This document shows, in pieces, positions 23,583 to 33,300 of a stretch of 64,000 nucleotides of DNA. The stretch is from Sympetrum striolatum (lineage: Eukaryota > Arthropoda > Insecta > Odonata > Libellulidae). The notes beneath the pieces are model-generated. The model was not told where the DNA came from and did not search any database. It worked only from the letters and a program-made list of their open reading frames with translations. Where the stretch lies: the NCBI GenBank assembly GCA_947579665.1, contig OX388348.1:16802001-16866000 (forward strand), in the 5' to 3' direction. The position numbers and the translations under genes are program-made. Position 1 is the first letter of the stretch, and each line of letters opens with the position of its first letter.

Positions 23583-24030
23583 AATAATAATAATAAATCG
23601 TCTTTATTTGAGCGACATTGAGGCAAAAAGTCTCTTCTTTCATCTAATATTTCGTCATTAATTATAAAATTATTATTTAACCCTTTTGGTGGGGTTAAGA
23701 CCTCTTTTCCACCCAAACTTTACAGATATTATATAATATGTATAAAATTTAAAATTATAATCTAAAATTAACTTACGACTAGAAAACTAATATAAATGAA
23801 AACAAGATAGACAAAGAGAAGTATACACTTTTAAAAACAACAACATACACAGTTTTACACTAATGCGAAGGATATGTAAATTATATCCAAAAGATTTTGG
23901 TTAAGGAAAAAAAAACTCCTCAACTGAAGGTCTACGGAGGAAAACTCACGAAAATTCCTACACAAGAAGGGGAGCGAAAAGAACCCGCGAAATCACAGGA
24001 GTAATTAAAGAAAGAAAATTCATCATGAAA
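23583..24030 (-). repeat. Retroposon 3' end with ATT tail (copy 2, diverged)
   Basis: The minus strand ends in AGAAGAGACTTTTTGCCTCA, ATGTCGCTCAAATAAAGACG and then an ATT repeat. Its upstream part near 23940-24000 keeps a block like CTCCCCTTCTTGTGTAGG. These match the two other copies at 17800 and 45857, with unrelated or diverged sequence between. Confidence 0.5.
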
Positions 24031-26374
24031 AATCCTCTTCTCAGTTTAGTCCTTATTATAGAATAATCAAATTGAAGAGAAAAGTATCAGAAAAATAGAA
24101 GAACTTAATACAGCAATAAGCCAGTCTTATTGGACAGAAAACAATTAATTGAAAATATCTAGAAATCGTTCGCCAAAGAAGCAACCAACATTAGTTAGAT
24201 CAGCAATTGTAAATAAGTCTTGGGAGAGTAGATTTAGCTATTGGTGGTGGGGAAGGATTGAATTAAAGCCGAACAAGGAACTAATATACGATGATTGATT
24301 GATAAAAACTCAATAAAAAATTAATATAAAATTATTAATTCAATAAAGGAGGTAACGTTTGGTTAAGAAGGGCTGAGTTAAGAATACGAGAAAAGTGAAG
24401 TTGATTTAGTGACCAAAAGATCACTGAAAAGCTTTTGAGGGAAAACAGAGAGATTGAGACTGGAAGACGATGTTTTCTCTTTGAAATTACTATGTTAATG
24501 AAGAAAATGACATCAAAATTTTAAAAAGAATGATAATACAACTATACATGGGTCGTAAAAGAGATAGTTAAGATTGCTCTGATCGGTGAGTTTGATCATA
24601 TTGTTAATTTAAAAGACAAATACGTACGACTTAGTTACATCAAATAGCGCCCTTGAGAACGGCCTTATTTTCATATTAGTGGATTCATTACACTGGACTA
24701 TCTCAGAAAACCTTATTTATTAGTCTCTGTGTGTATATATCGATATTTTTACATAATTATGTATATTTGTACTTATTTTATTATTTTAACTTTTCATATC
24801 GAATTCGTCCATGGAATTGTGAAGCATTACTCATTATTTTGTATTTCATATCTCCTGCGCACAAGTTCACCTAGTTCCGTATTTCTCATTATGTCATTAG
24901 TAATAAGTTCTAATTATTTTAATATGTAATGATAATGAAAGTGATTTATTTGAATCATAATTTCTATAATTTCGGCATATCAATAAAAATTATATCAATA
25001 TTTCTTTAGCAATTGGAAAAAAAAATTCTAACCTGAAAAATCCCGTTTTCCTGTAATGGAACCCTGAACCTTGGTGTTGGAAAGCTATCATCCTAACTTT
25101 TCTCCATATAGGGCCACTTAATTTAAAGGAGACAGGCATTTTTCTTAATTTACTCGTGAAAAAATTTAAATTTAAGTAAGTAACAGTTCTTTAGCATAGT
25201 ATAACTTTTAGTTTCTTCGTTCATTACCTCCTAAAATGGATCAATTTCCATTTCTTAGTATATTTATTCTTTATATGAATCATTTCAACTGTTTCCAAGG
25301 CCATTCTTATGTTTCCATATACTTTTATCGGTACGGTACATTTCATATACTGTATGCACAATGCGGACACAAGACGAGATAAATGCCAATGAATTCACAG
25401 TATCAGATCTTCTCGTTGTTTAATATTGAATTCATCCTGATTCTCCTTCCTTTTCTCATCATAACCTTTATTTTCCTTCCTTCCATATATATTTCGTGTT
25501 TTCTTCTCTAACGTTCTCCTTTTTCCTCCCCCGAGTTATTTCCAAGGCTGTTTCCTTCTTAATGATCCCCTTACCTGCCATTCAATGGCCCTAACTTCCG
25601 TTTCCGTTTTATTATTTATTTATTTCCAATCGTATGTGGACGTTGTTCTCGTTTATCCTCCTTTTACGTCATTCGCCACTACATTTCGGACAATGTCTTT
25701 GTTCATTCCCATAACCTTTCAGGCGACCCATAGCTTTCAACGCTCTGCCTTATAGCTCCTTTCGTTCTTGGAAATATCCATTTTCGTATGTTGTGTTCTC
25801 TTCTAGTACCGCTCCATTTAAGACATTTCCTACTAAAGAGAATCCTAGTAAACATTTTTGTTTTTACCACCCTCTAGATATGGACCATTTCGATTTTTCT
25901 TTTGAGTAAGTGCGCATACGGCTAAAAATACTCTTCAGATGTGTTTACTACAAGGTACTTCTTCCCTTCCAAAGGACATCATGAAATTTTGCCATTTTCT
26001 TCGGATTACGAAAGACCTTCACTAGTTTCTTTGTGTAATGCATTACGCAATGAAGTTGACGTCATGTCTAAGCTGTTTCAGGATCGACTTTTTGCTTATT
26101 TATGTATACATCTCCCTATGAATACCATAGTAATCAATAAGGTGGATGAATGCAACTAAGCAAAATCTTCATACTTCAATTGCTTCCATAAGGTCACAGT
26201 TACGGACGAGGCAATTAAAGGAAAAAAGAGATGCATTCTCTTTGATCCTACCGTAAATGCAATATTGCATTCATCATGATATTACCAGAAACATTTGTAA
26301 ATTAAAAAAATCAGAATGTTACTATTAAAAGGATTATTAAATTGATGAAAAAAATGGTGTAGAATGTAAATACA
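24031..26374. other. Nothing recognised
   Basis: AT-rich, pyrimidine-rich on the + strand around 25430-25850. No open frame above 72 codons, and no repeat family member was identified. A weak box B-like trace near 25060-25080 does not form a cloverleaf. Confidence 0.5.
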
Positions 26375-26399
26375 TATATTCTTCATAAAAATAAAATAC
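26375..26399 (+). repeat. 25-bp direct repeat (left copy)
   Basis: TATATTCTTCATAAAAATAA then AATAC is identical to 28991-29015 in the same orientation. The pair brackets the long P-like element, with 3 bp on the left and 75 bp on the right between repeat and element. Confidence 0.8.
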
Positions 26400-26466
26400 G
26401 AACACGAACTTAGAAAGTATAGGACTGGAAACTGCTGACATTTTTTGGATCCCTTAATGTCCGCAG

Positions 26467-26480
26467 CCGCGAGATGGCAG
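26467..26480 (+). promoter_or_regulatory. CTCF-like motif in element arm (copy 3)
   Basis: CCGCGAGATGGCAG, identical to the copies at 2833 and 28841 and convergent with the latter. It lies in the subterminal inverted repeat of the P-like element. Confidence 0.25.
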
Positions 26481-27092
26481 CACTGACGTTCGCCCTTCGA
26501 AACCATAATCTTATATGGAGTAAACGGTGAAAAAGCACGATTATGATACATATGAAATAAAGAGTAATATTTACCAAAGATGGAATTAAGAGTAATTGTT
26601 TTATCCATCAATAGGTACTCTTGAATTGAATACAAAACATTTGAATAAGACGGACAAATTAGCAAATCAGAAGAATAGGTGCTTAACTTTTGTGCAAAAC
26701 ACAGGTTACTTTGTCGCCGTAAAAACATTCTTCGTAAATCACTGAAATGTGATGAACCGTACCGTAGAATGGGGTGACTTTGGCCGTTTTTTAGATTTTT
26801 TAAAAATATTTCTGTATTCAATTACATTCTCTATGCTCAGAAAATTTAAATTACATTAAGGTAATTCTTACTCATGCAAATCTAAATATTTTTCTTAAGC
26901 AACGGAATTTGTTTAAAAAATAAAGAATAGCGACCGTAGGCACCCCAACCGATGTGGTGACTTCGGCTACTAAATATGTTTCCTAAATATCGCCTATAAA
27001 ATTAAATATATGACTAATATTACGACCATTAATATATTTTAAAATCTTTAAATTATTATTATATTTAATCTCTGTTTAATAGGTACTGAGAT

Positions 27093-27839
27093 AAGAAGTT
27101 ATTGGCACATTATAACGTTTTTCCACTTTATTTATAAATTTTCAAAAGAAAAATAATTTTTTTACATTTTTTAATTTTTTTCTTCCAGAAACAAAAATAA
27201 TAAAATATTATTGTAGAAAACTTCTACTCACTATCACTCGAACCCTATTAAATGTTTTTTAAAACCTCAGTGTTTTGTTTCTACTAATGAATCTCCGAAC
27301 CCAAACAATTTCTGGAATTTTTGTCAAAGCACTGAACATTTACTTTTTACTGTTCAAATACGTTTGTACTAAAATTTGGATATCACGAATACTCATAATA
27401 AATTTAACAGAACTTCCACTAATTTAATCTCTTTTTCAAGAAGAAGCACTGTTTGGCCTCCAATTGTCTTCAAATGTTTCCCATCTTGCTGAGTGTTACT
27501 GAGAGAAGTTAACAGACTGAGGTTTCGTAGACTTGTCTCGAGAATGCACGATTTTCAATTTAGTTCCCAATGACAATTGTACTGTCAATGTTGCAAGGAG
27601 CAAGACGGATTTGCTGGCGATATGTCAAGACAATATAAATTCTAAAGGGCAGGAAAAAATAGCTACTTTGTGAAATTATTTTATATGAAAATATTTTAAG
27701 ATATCCTTAAGGTATCCTTAATCTTAAAAATGCCTGGTCATCGTTGTATTGCACCAGATAAAGAAACACAGCAAGTGTGCTGTTTGCCAGGCAGCATTAA
27801 TTCATCCGGGGGTCATCTTGTCATCCAGTAGCAAAGTTA
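27093..27839. other. Interior of the long P-like element, no coding region recognised
   Basis: AT-rich interior between the left arm and the transposase-like fragment. No THAP zinc finger or catalytic domain can be read in any frame, so most of the presumed transposase gene is missing or decayed beyond recognition. Confidence 0.45.
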
Positions 27840-28126
27840 ACAAATATGAAAAGTATACTTTGGGGGTTTGGTTCATCCTGATGTAAACCTTCGTACTTTC
27901 ATCCTCAAAGTGGAGGAACAATTTGTAAAGCACTGTGAGTCAAATGATGTGCTTGAGTGCATAATTACAGAGTTACTTGAAGGTGATGAAGAGATAACTT
28001 TCCCATGTACGGAAGTGAAATCATAGCATATATAATAAAATATTATGTAACTATGAGGATTAGACAGCATGCAAAGTTTATGACAAAGCACAAATCACAA
28101 AGCATGCAATTTTATTAACCAAACTT
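27840..28126 (+). pseudogene. Transposase C-terminal fragment, P/THAP9-like (tentative)
   Basis: The + strand reads KYTLGGLVHPDVNLRTFI near 27845-27900, then EEQFVKHCESNDVLECI and LEGDEEITFPC, ending at a stop near 28024. A one-base frame change then continues with AYIIKYYVTMRIRQHAKF to a stop near 28116. The order GGL-x-x-P, a helical segment, FPC, then a Tyr/Met/Arg-rich helix agrees with my recollection of the C-terminal end of insect P-element/THAP9-type transposases. The 8-bp target duplication of the sister element supports this. The THAP domain and catalytic core are absent. A frame change is also needed near 27850. It cannot encode an active enzyme. Confidence 0.45.
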
Positions 28127-28347
28127 AATGTTTGGTCAATACATTTTTTATACCACTCTATCCTTTATGTTTGTATATTGTATAACCTAACTTCACATTT
28201 CAGCCTCCCCAAGATAAAATGAAGTCCACGCCAGTCATTAAAATTTAATACTTTTGGATTTATGTATGTTTCAACAATATTTGACCGTTTACTCATTTCC
28301 TGGAGACTATTTCAGGGAACTTCGATTTTTTTCAGGAAATGTATATA
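28127..28347. other. Element interior, nothing recognised
   Basis: Short AT-rich stretch between the transposase-like fragment and the mini mariner-like insertion. Confidence 0.4.
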
Positions 28348-28469
28348 CGAGGGTGGTCTGAAAAGTTTCCAACCCCAGATTTTTCAGACATCTTCAGAAA
28401 ATTTTCAGAAATTTTCAGAAAACATGTCAAGAAATGTTGAAATGTCGGAAACTTTTCAGACCACCCATG
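28348..28469. mobile_element. Mini mariner-like element (122 bp) with perfect 20-bp TIRs
   Basis: GGGTGGTCTGAAAAGTTTCC (28351-28370) is repeated perfectly in inverse at 28447-28466. TA lies outside both ends (28346-28347 and 28470-28471). The interior is a run of TTTTCAGA-type repeats. A truncated copy sits at the same place in the short P-like element (2266-2362), so the insertion is older than the split of the two copies. Confidence 0.7.
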
Positions 28470-28840
28470 TACACACATCCTGTGATTCTAGTTTTAAAAG
28501 GGAAAGTTAAAAGTATTTATCGTTGGTAATTTATTAAGGATCAATTATTTTCTGTGTATCCAAGCAGAACACTTCGCTGATCTACGAATAATGTTTTCAC
28601 AGCGACGAAGTTACTTGTGGTGTGCCCTGAAGGCAACCTGCACTTATTCTTCGGATTTACTAATTTGCCCATTTTATTCAATTGTTCTAAGTACTTATAA
28701 TAGGATAAATCACTAACTCTGAATTCCATTTTTGGCATATACTACTCCCGCAAAGAAAAAGAGGGAAAAAGTATTATAATCGTGCTGTTTTTCCCATTTA
28801 CTCCATATGAGATTATGGTTTCAAAGGGCGAGCTTCAGTG

Positions 28841-28854
28841 CTGCCATCTCGCGG
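28841..28854 (-). promoter_or_regulatory. CTCF-like motif in element arm (copy 4)
   Basis: The minus strand reads CCGCGAGATGGCAG. The surrounding 60 bp (28807-28868) is the best conserved part of all four arms. Confidence 0.25.
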
Positions 28855-28990
28855 CTGCGGACATTAAGGACGTCAGCCGATTGTACAGTCATCATAGGGA
28901 AACTTCAGGGGCGTGGTCGGGACCAAATTCTTTTTCCGCATAAGACAGGTTTCCGCCTTATTCAGGTTCCGTTAAAGACAGTTTTCACGG

Positions 28991-29015
28991 TATATTCTTC
29001 ATAAAAATAAAATAC
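28991..29015 (+). repeat. 25-bp direct repeat (right copy)
   Basis: Identical to 26375-26399 and in the same orientation. The 75 bp between the element end and this repeat (28916-28990) match nothing on the other side. Confidence 0.8.
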
Positions 29016-29119
29016 CAAAGCATATAGGAATTAAAACTAGATATTTTTATAATTTAAGTCAATTTGTGAAATTATTTCGGGTAAAGGATATTTATTATGT
29101 CTAAAATAACACCCTTCTC

Positions 29120-29201
29120 GTCTTTGGTGAAAGCAATCCCGGGTTCGAATCCTGGTGGGAGCCAATGTGCGAAATGACCTAAGCTGTCGAAGTACTACTA
29201 C
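29120..29201 (+). mobile_element. 5'-truncated tRNA-derived SINE with perfect 12-bp TSD
   Basis: From CTTTGGTGAAAGC through GGGTTCGAATCCTGGTGGGA to AAATGACCTAAGCTGTCGAA and ACTACTAC, this is the 3' two thirds of the SINE at 7925. AACACCCTTCTC flanks it at 29108-29119 and 29202-29213. Truncation within the tRNA-related head together with an intact duplication shows incomplete reverse transcription at insertion. Confidence 0.85.
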
Positions 29202-29213
29202 AACACCCTTCTC

Positions 29214-30069
29214 TTTGACATTATTTCATGATGGTTTGAATCGCTTTAAGTTAGATCTACCAAATTAAATAATTTTTTCGTATGGTTTCTATGTTTAATT
29301 CCTGACGTTCTCCTATAAATTAAATTCTTATGGAGCATATCTTCTATTTTCGACGTGGTAACAGTTGATGTTATCCTTGGTGGTAGAGGAAGTGAAAAAT
29401 TAAAAGAAATCAGCACTGAGAACTAGAGCTGATAAGAAAACCCTTATTAATCCCTGGATACTGGAATCAATTACAATCTTGATTTAAACTTATCTCTTAA
29501 ATAACTGGGAAATAGAGTACTGGAACGTGAGAAGATTTAAAATAGTTTAAAGGAGTAAAGCGAATAGAAGTACTATATCTAGGCGCTTCTCTTGATATAA
29601 TCAGAATTGCTAAGTCGAAAATTCCATGAAAACCATTCTTGGCGTATTGTTATGGTGGCCTCTAAAAGATTGAGATTTGATATCGAGCTATTCATTCCTA
29701 GACGGAGTAGGAAAAGAGCCAGGACCTCTTTTCATTTGCGGATCGAAGTATTGAATTGGAGAATCATTTCAAAATCACTGGGCAAACATCTCTCTCAGCA
29801 GGTCTTAGGGTTTACGTTGATGCGTGATCTTAATGGTACGAGAGAGAGAATGATGAAGAGTGGATATTGGAAGGTTGCCCAGAGCCAAGTGAGGGAAAAA
29901 TAACCCGATCAGATGTGGGGCACATTGAGCGGTGCCCTGGGAAAGGAAGTGAATTGCGGTGTATTGTGTTTGCTCTGCGGAAAGAGTAATAAGGGCCACT
30001 AATAGGTTGCACGAAGCGTGATCTTAGTCCATCGTTCAACTGGCTTTTCTGTCCGATTCACGCAGATAA
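29214..30069. other. Nothing recognised
   Basis: A 98-codon frame at 29607-29903 has no family resemblance and lies in purine-rich sequence. Nothing else is seen. Confidence 0.5.
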
Positions 30070-30340
30070 CACTGAATAGAGATGGATAAATTCGAGATAA
30101 TACTCTACACTACAGTAAATAAATCTTTTATTGATTTTTATTCAATAATTTTACGTTTGACTTAACGTCAATGTAGAAAATCATAGCTTCGAAAAGATTA
30201 AAACCTGGCTTATATCACTGAATAGAGATGAATAAATTCTGGACAATACTGTACAGTAGATAAATAATTTTTCGATAATTGATCAAATATTTTACGTTGG
30301 ACTTACGTCCTTGTAGCCAATCATAGTCTCGAAAAGAAAC
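30070..30340 (+). repeat. Tandem duplication with a period of about 146 bp
   Basis: CACTGAATAGAGATGGATAA at 30070 recurs as CACTGAATAGAGATGAATAA at 30216. Both units continue through TTTTACGTT..GACTTA, then AATCATAG and TCGAAAAGA at matching distances. The units have diverged by substitutions and small indels. Confidence 0.7.
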
Positions 30341-33300
30341 TGCCTTTTTGGACATCAATACGATATTAAAATAATAGTTTCAATGAACCGCAATTAGCGA
30401 GATTTAGTGAGAACCGGTTTCATAAGCAGTTCACTGTTATCTGTTCACTTTTATGTTTATTTAGTGAGAGTTTATATAATCTTCTTCGTAAATTTTTAAA
30501 TAAATTAAATTTTATTTTTCTAATGAAATTAAATGCAGTATTTTACACAATATAAACATATACTTAGGGAAATTTCAAAACCATTATCATCGTTATTCAA
30601 TTATAAATGTTTCTAGTGGAATAACATAAAGTTTAATTTTATTTATACAATAGCGTACCACGAAGTCTAAAAATATCAGTTTGATTACTATTTGTTTATT
30701 AGAATATATAATTTTGACTGTAGTATATTCATATTCCGTAATGAAAAACCGATAAGAAATAGCATTTAACGTTTTATTAATATAACAAGAAACATCTTAA
30801 GTTCTTTGTTGATATTGGTAAAAAGGAAGTGCTATTGCTGCCTTCCCTTTTTATTTTGTTTTCGATAAATTTATCTCAAAAGATTTACTTTATTCATGCA
30901 ATTATCAAACTTGATTGGTTTTCAGTTACGTGTGATACGGTAGAAACACGGGGTTCAAGCTAAAAATTAGGTTAGGAAACTATTGTTTATGACTGCACGA
31001 GGATATTTGGGACTATCCGTAAGATTATGAAACTTATGTTACGGGCAGTACTCTGTTTCCCCGAAAACAAATGGTGATTGAGATTATCATTCTACGGAGG
31101 TAGTGAAAAATGAGACATTTTCCCTTCTCTATCTTCCTTGTCTACGTGGCGTATAATAGACAGAAGAATAGATTAAGTTCGCGGGAGTTTCCCATTTTTA
31201 AAGCATCCAAAGAACGCGCGTAAAACATGGGAATTCGATATTCGAAGCCATTGGATGTAAGCCGGAAGGTATTTCAACAACTATGAACTGAGAATCAGGC
31301 CAATGCAACTCTAGGGATTTTGGAATATTTCACACGGTGTAAAATTGGATTTGGGATATCTCTGCGTTGAATTACCTCAACTAGTTCCATTCAGAGAGGA
31401 ACTAGTACCATGATTTTGTCTTTTGGAATCCGTAGCATCCAACTGGTTGTTACGTATCATCATTTTGAAAGCAGATCTTGACTCGGTATTTTTATGATTT
31501 ACGACAAAAGATTATCAAATCTTATATTATTATAATACTCAATTTTTATTTCATTAGCGTTATATGACCTCCAGTATTGTCTTGTATTTATTTATCGAAT
31601 TTATTGATTTGGTTCTCATTTTTACATACAATATAATAACAATGAACGACTCGATTTCAAGGCGTAATTTGACGAATTTAATAATAGAGAGTTTGCGAAC
31701 ATGATTTAAAGCTTCTAATCCGTTTGTAAACTGGGCAATGAAATAATCGGATACATTAGAGTTAGTCATTCAGGGTGATCATTCATTTAAACTTGCTCTG
31801 ACCCGTTGACCTAAATCGACCCATAATGAAATATCATAGGATCACCTTGTTATCGGTTAAAATTAAAATCAGCTTTACGTGTTGAGAACTCACTGTAAGT
31901 TGTGGATTCTTAACATTTTTATGGACGGGTAAATAAGAATTTTTGCTTGGTATATAGTGTATGCACAATTTTTACTAATGAAAAGCTAAATCGTGCTTAT
32001 GTGCCTCGTATTAAGTTGTATATATGGAGAGACATGGTGATATTTAAATTAAGGTCAGAACGAACGAGTTCTCTACGAATGAAACAGTAACTACTTAAAG
32101 TCTCACTAGTTCAAAAGAAGAAGATTTCTTATCATTCGTGGCTATCTGTAAAGCTACCTAAAACACATAGAAAGGCGCTAAAAATACAGGAATTTATCAC
32201 TAAATTCATTTTGCTTAAAGAAATGGGTTCCAAAAATCTACGTTATCAACAAGCGTAATGCCATATATCTTATCCATTTTTAATTTGTCACGTGGTCTTA
32301 TCTAAGTTCTTTCTATGAAGTATTTCACTAAAACTTTACGCTCAAACTTACTGATTCTACATTTAATAACGTATTTAATTAACAATTCCATTGTTATTCA
32401 TTCTTTCGGATTTCTTACCTTTATTTCTCCAATAGTCCTATCGTATCATCTTAATCTTCCCCCTCAATTCCCTCCTCCTTTGTTTTACGACGACTCTCAG
32501 TTGACTCGCTCCCGAACTTTGTCGAAAACACCCGAGGCTCGTAAAAGATTAGATTTATCTCCAGTCATCATACATCTGGTGGCGCCACTTAGCTGTTGCA
32601 AAATGGGAAAGTGCCTTTATCTGCCGGAGCAATTACTCTCAAACCGAATCCTGGTTTTAGACCCCGTCTCGACTTATCTCCGCGGTCAGGAACTTTCCCC
32701 GGCAGTGGATAACTATGATAAGTACATCGAGGTTCCTGAATTATTAATCTTATCCCTCTTCCTATCAATAAGGACTAAAGGATAGGCTTTCACGCTCCCT
32801 TTAACCTCTTCACCTCCCTGTCCCCAGACTCATCCCTTACCGTCCCTTTTAATATCAACTGTTATCTTCTTAGGACGTTCATTCCTCTTTCCTTTCCTAA
32901 GTCCTTGATACCGTTCCATTTTCCGCGGGATGGAACGCGCGCCAATCCATCCAAGACTTTTTATTTTTTCATCTCTGATTCTATTTCCTGATTCCGCGCT
33001 CCGGAATCCTGTTTCATCAATTGGATTATATCCAGAAAAGACAGGATGGAGAGGAGAAAATATATTTGGACTTTTTAGGCGATTATAGGGTTGTTCTCGT
33101 GCAATTATTCCCTGAGATTCTTCTTGAGGTGCTGTGCACGTCATTGCTTGTCTCGCTATGAATTCGTTGGGATTCTGATACACTGAAATCGATTTAAACG
33201 TTGCTGTTGTTAAAAGTCAGTTGGTGTAATTTATAAAAAGGTGCACTTTTTTGCATATTTTATCCCATTAATCCGTCTAATATTCCAAAGAAAATTAGAA

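Larger units (their letters stand above)
26403..28915. mobile_element. Longer P-like DNA transposon copy, degenerate
   Basis: Its left end, CACGAACTTAGAAAGTATAG, is the inverse of the right end of the element at 1830-2908. Its right end (CTTCAGGGGCGTG) is the inverse of that element's left end. The whole copy is therefore a longer, inverted version of the same element. Its arms (26403-27092 and 28348-28915) are inverted relatives of each other. They enclose about 1.25 kb that is absent from the short copy, including a transposase-like fragment at 27840-28126. No 8-bp duplication is visible directly at the ends. At about 2.5 kb with one short coding remnant, it is itself dead or internally deleted. 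Confidence 0.65.

Noticed and set aside
32315..32785. 156-codon + frame
   Set aside because: No recognisable domain. Its composition follows the pyrimidine-rich DNA, and a conserved start or splice context is lacking.
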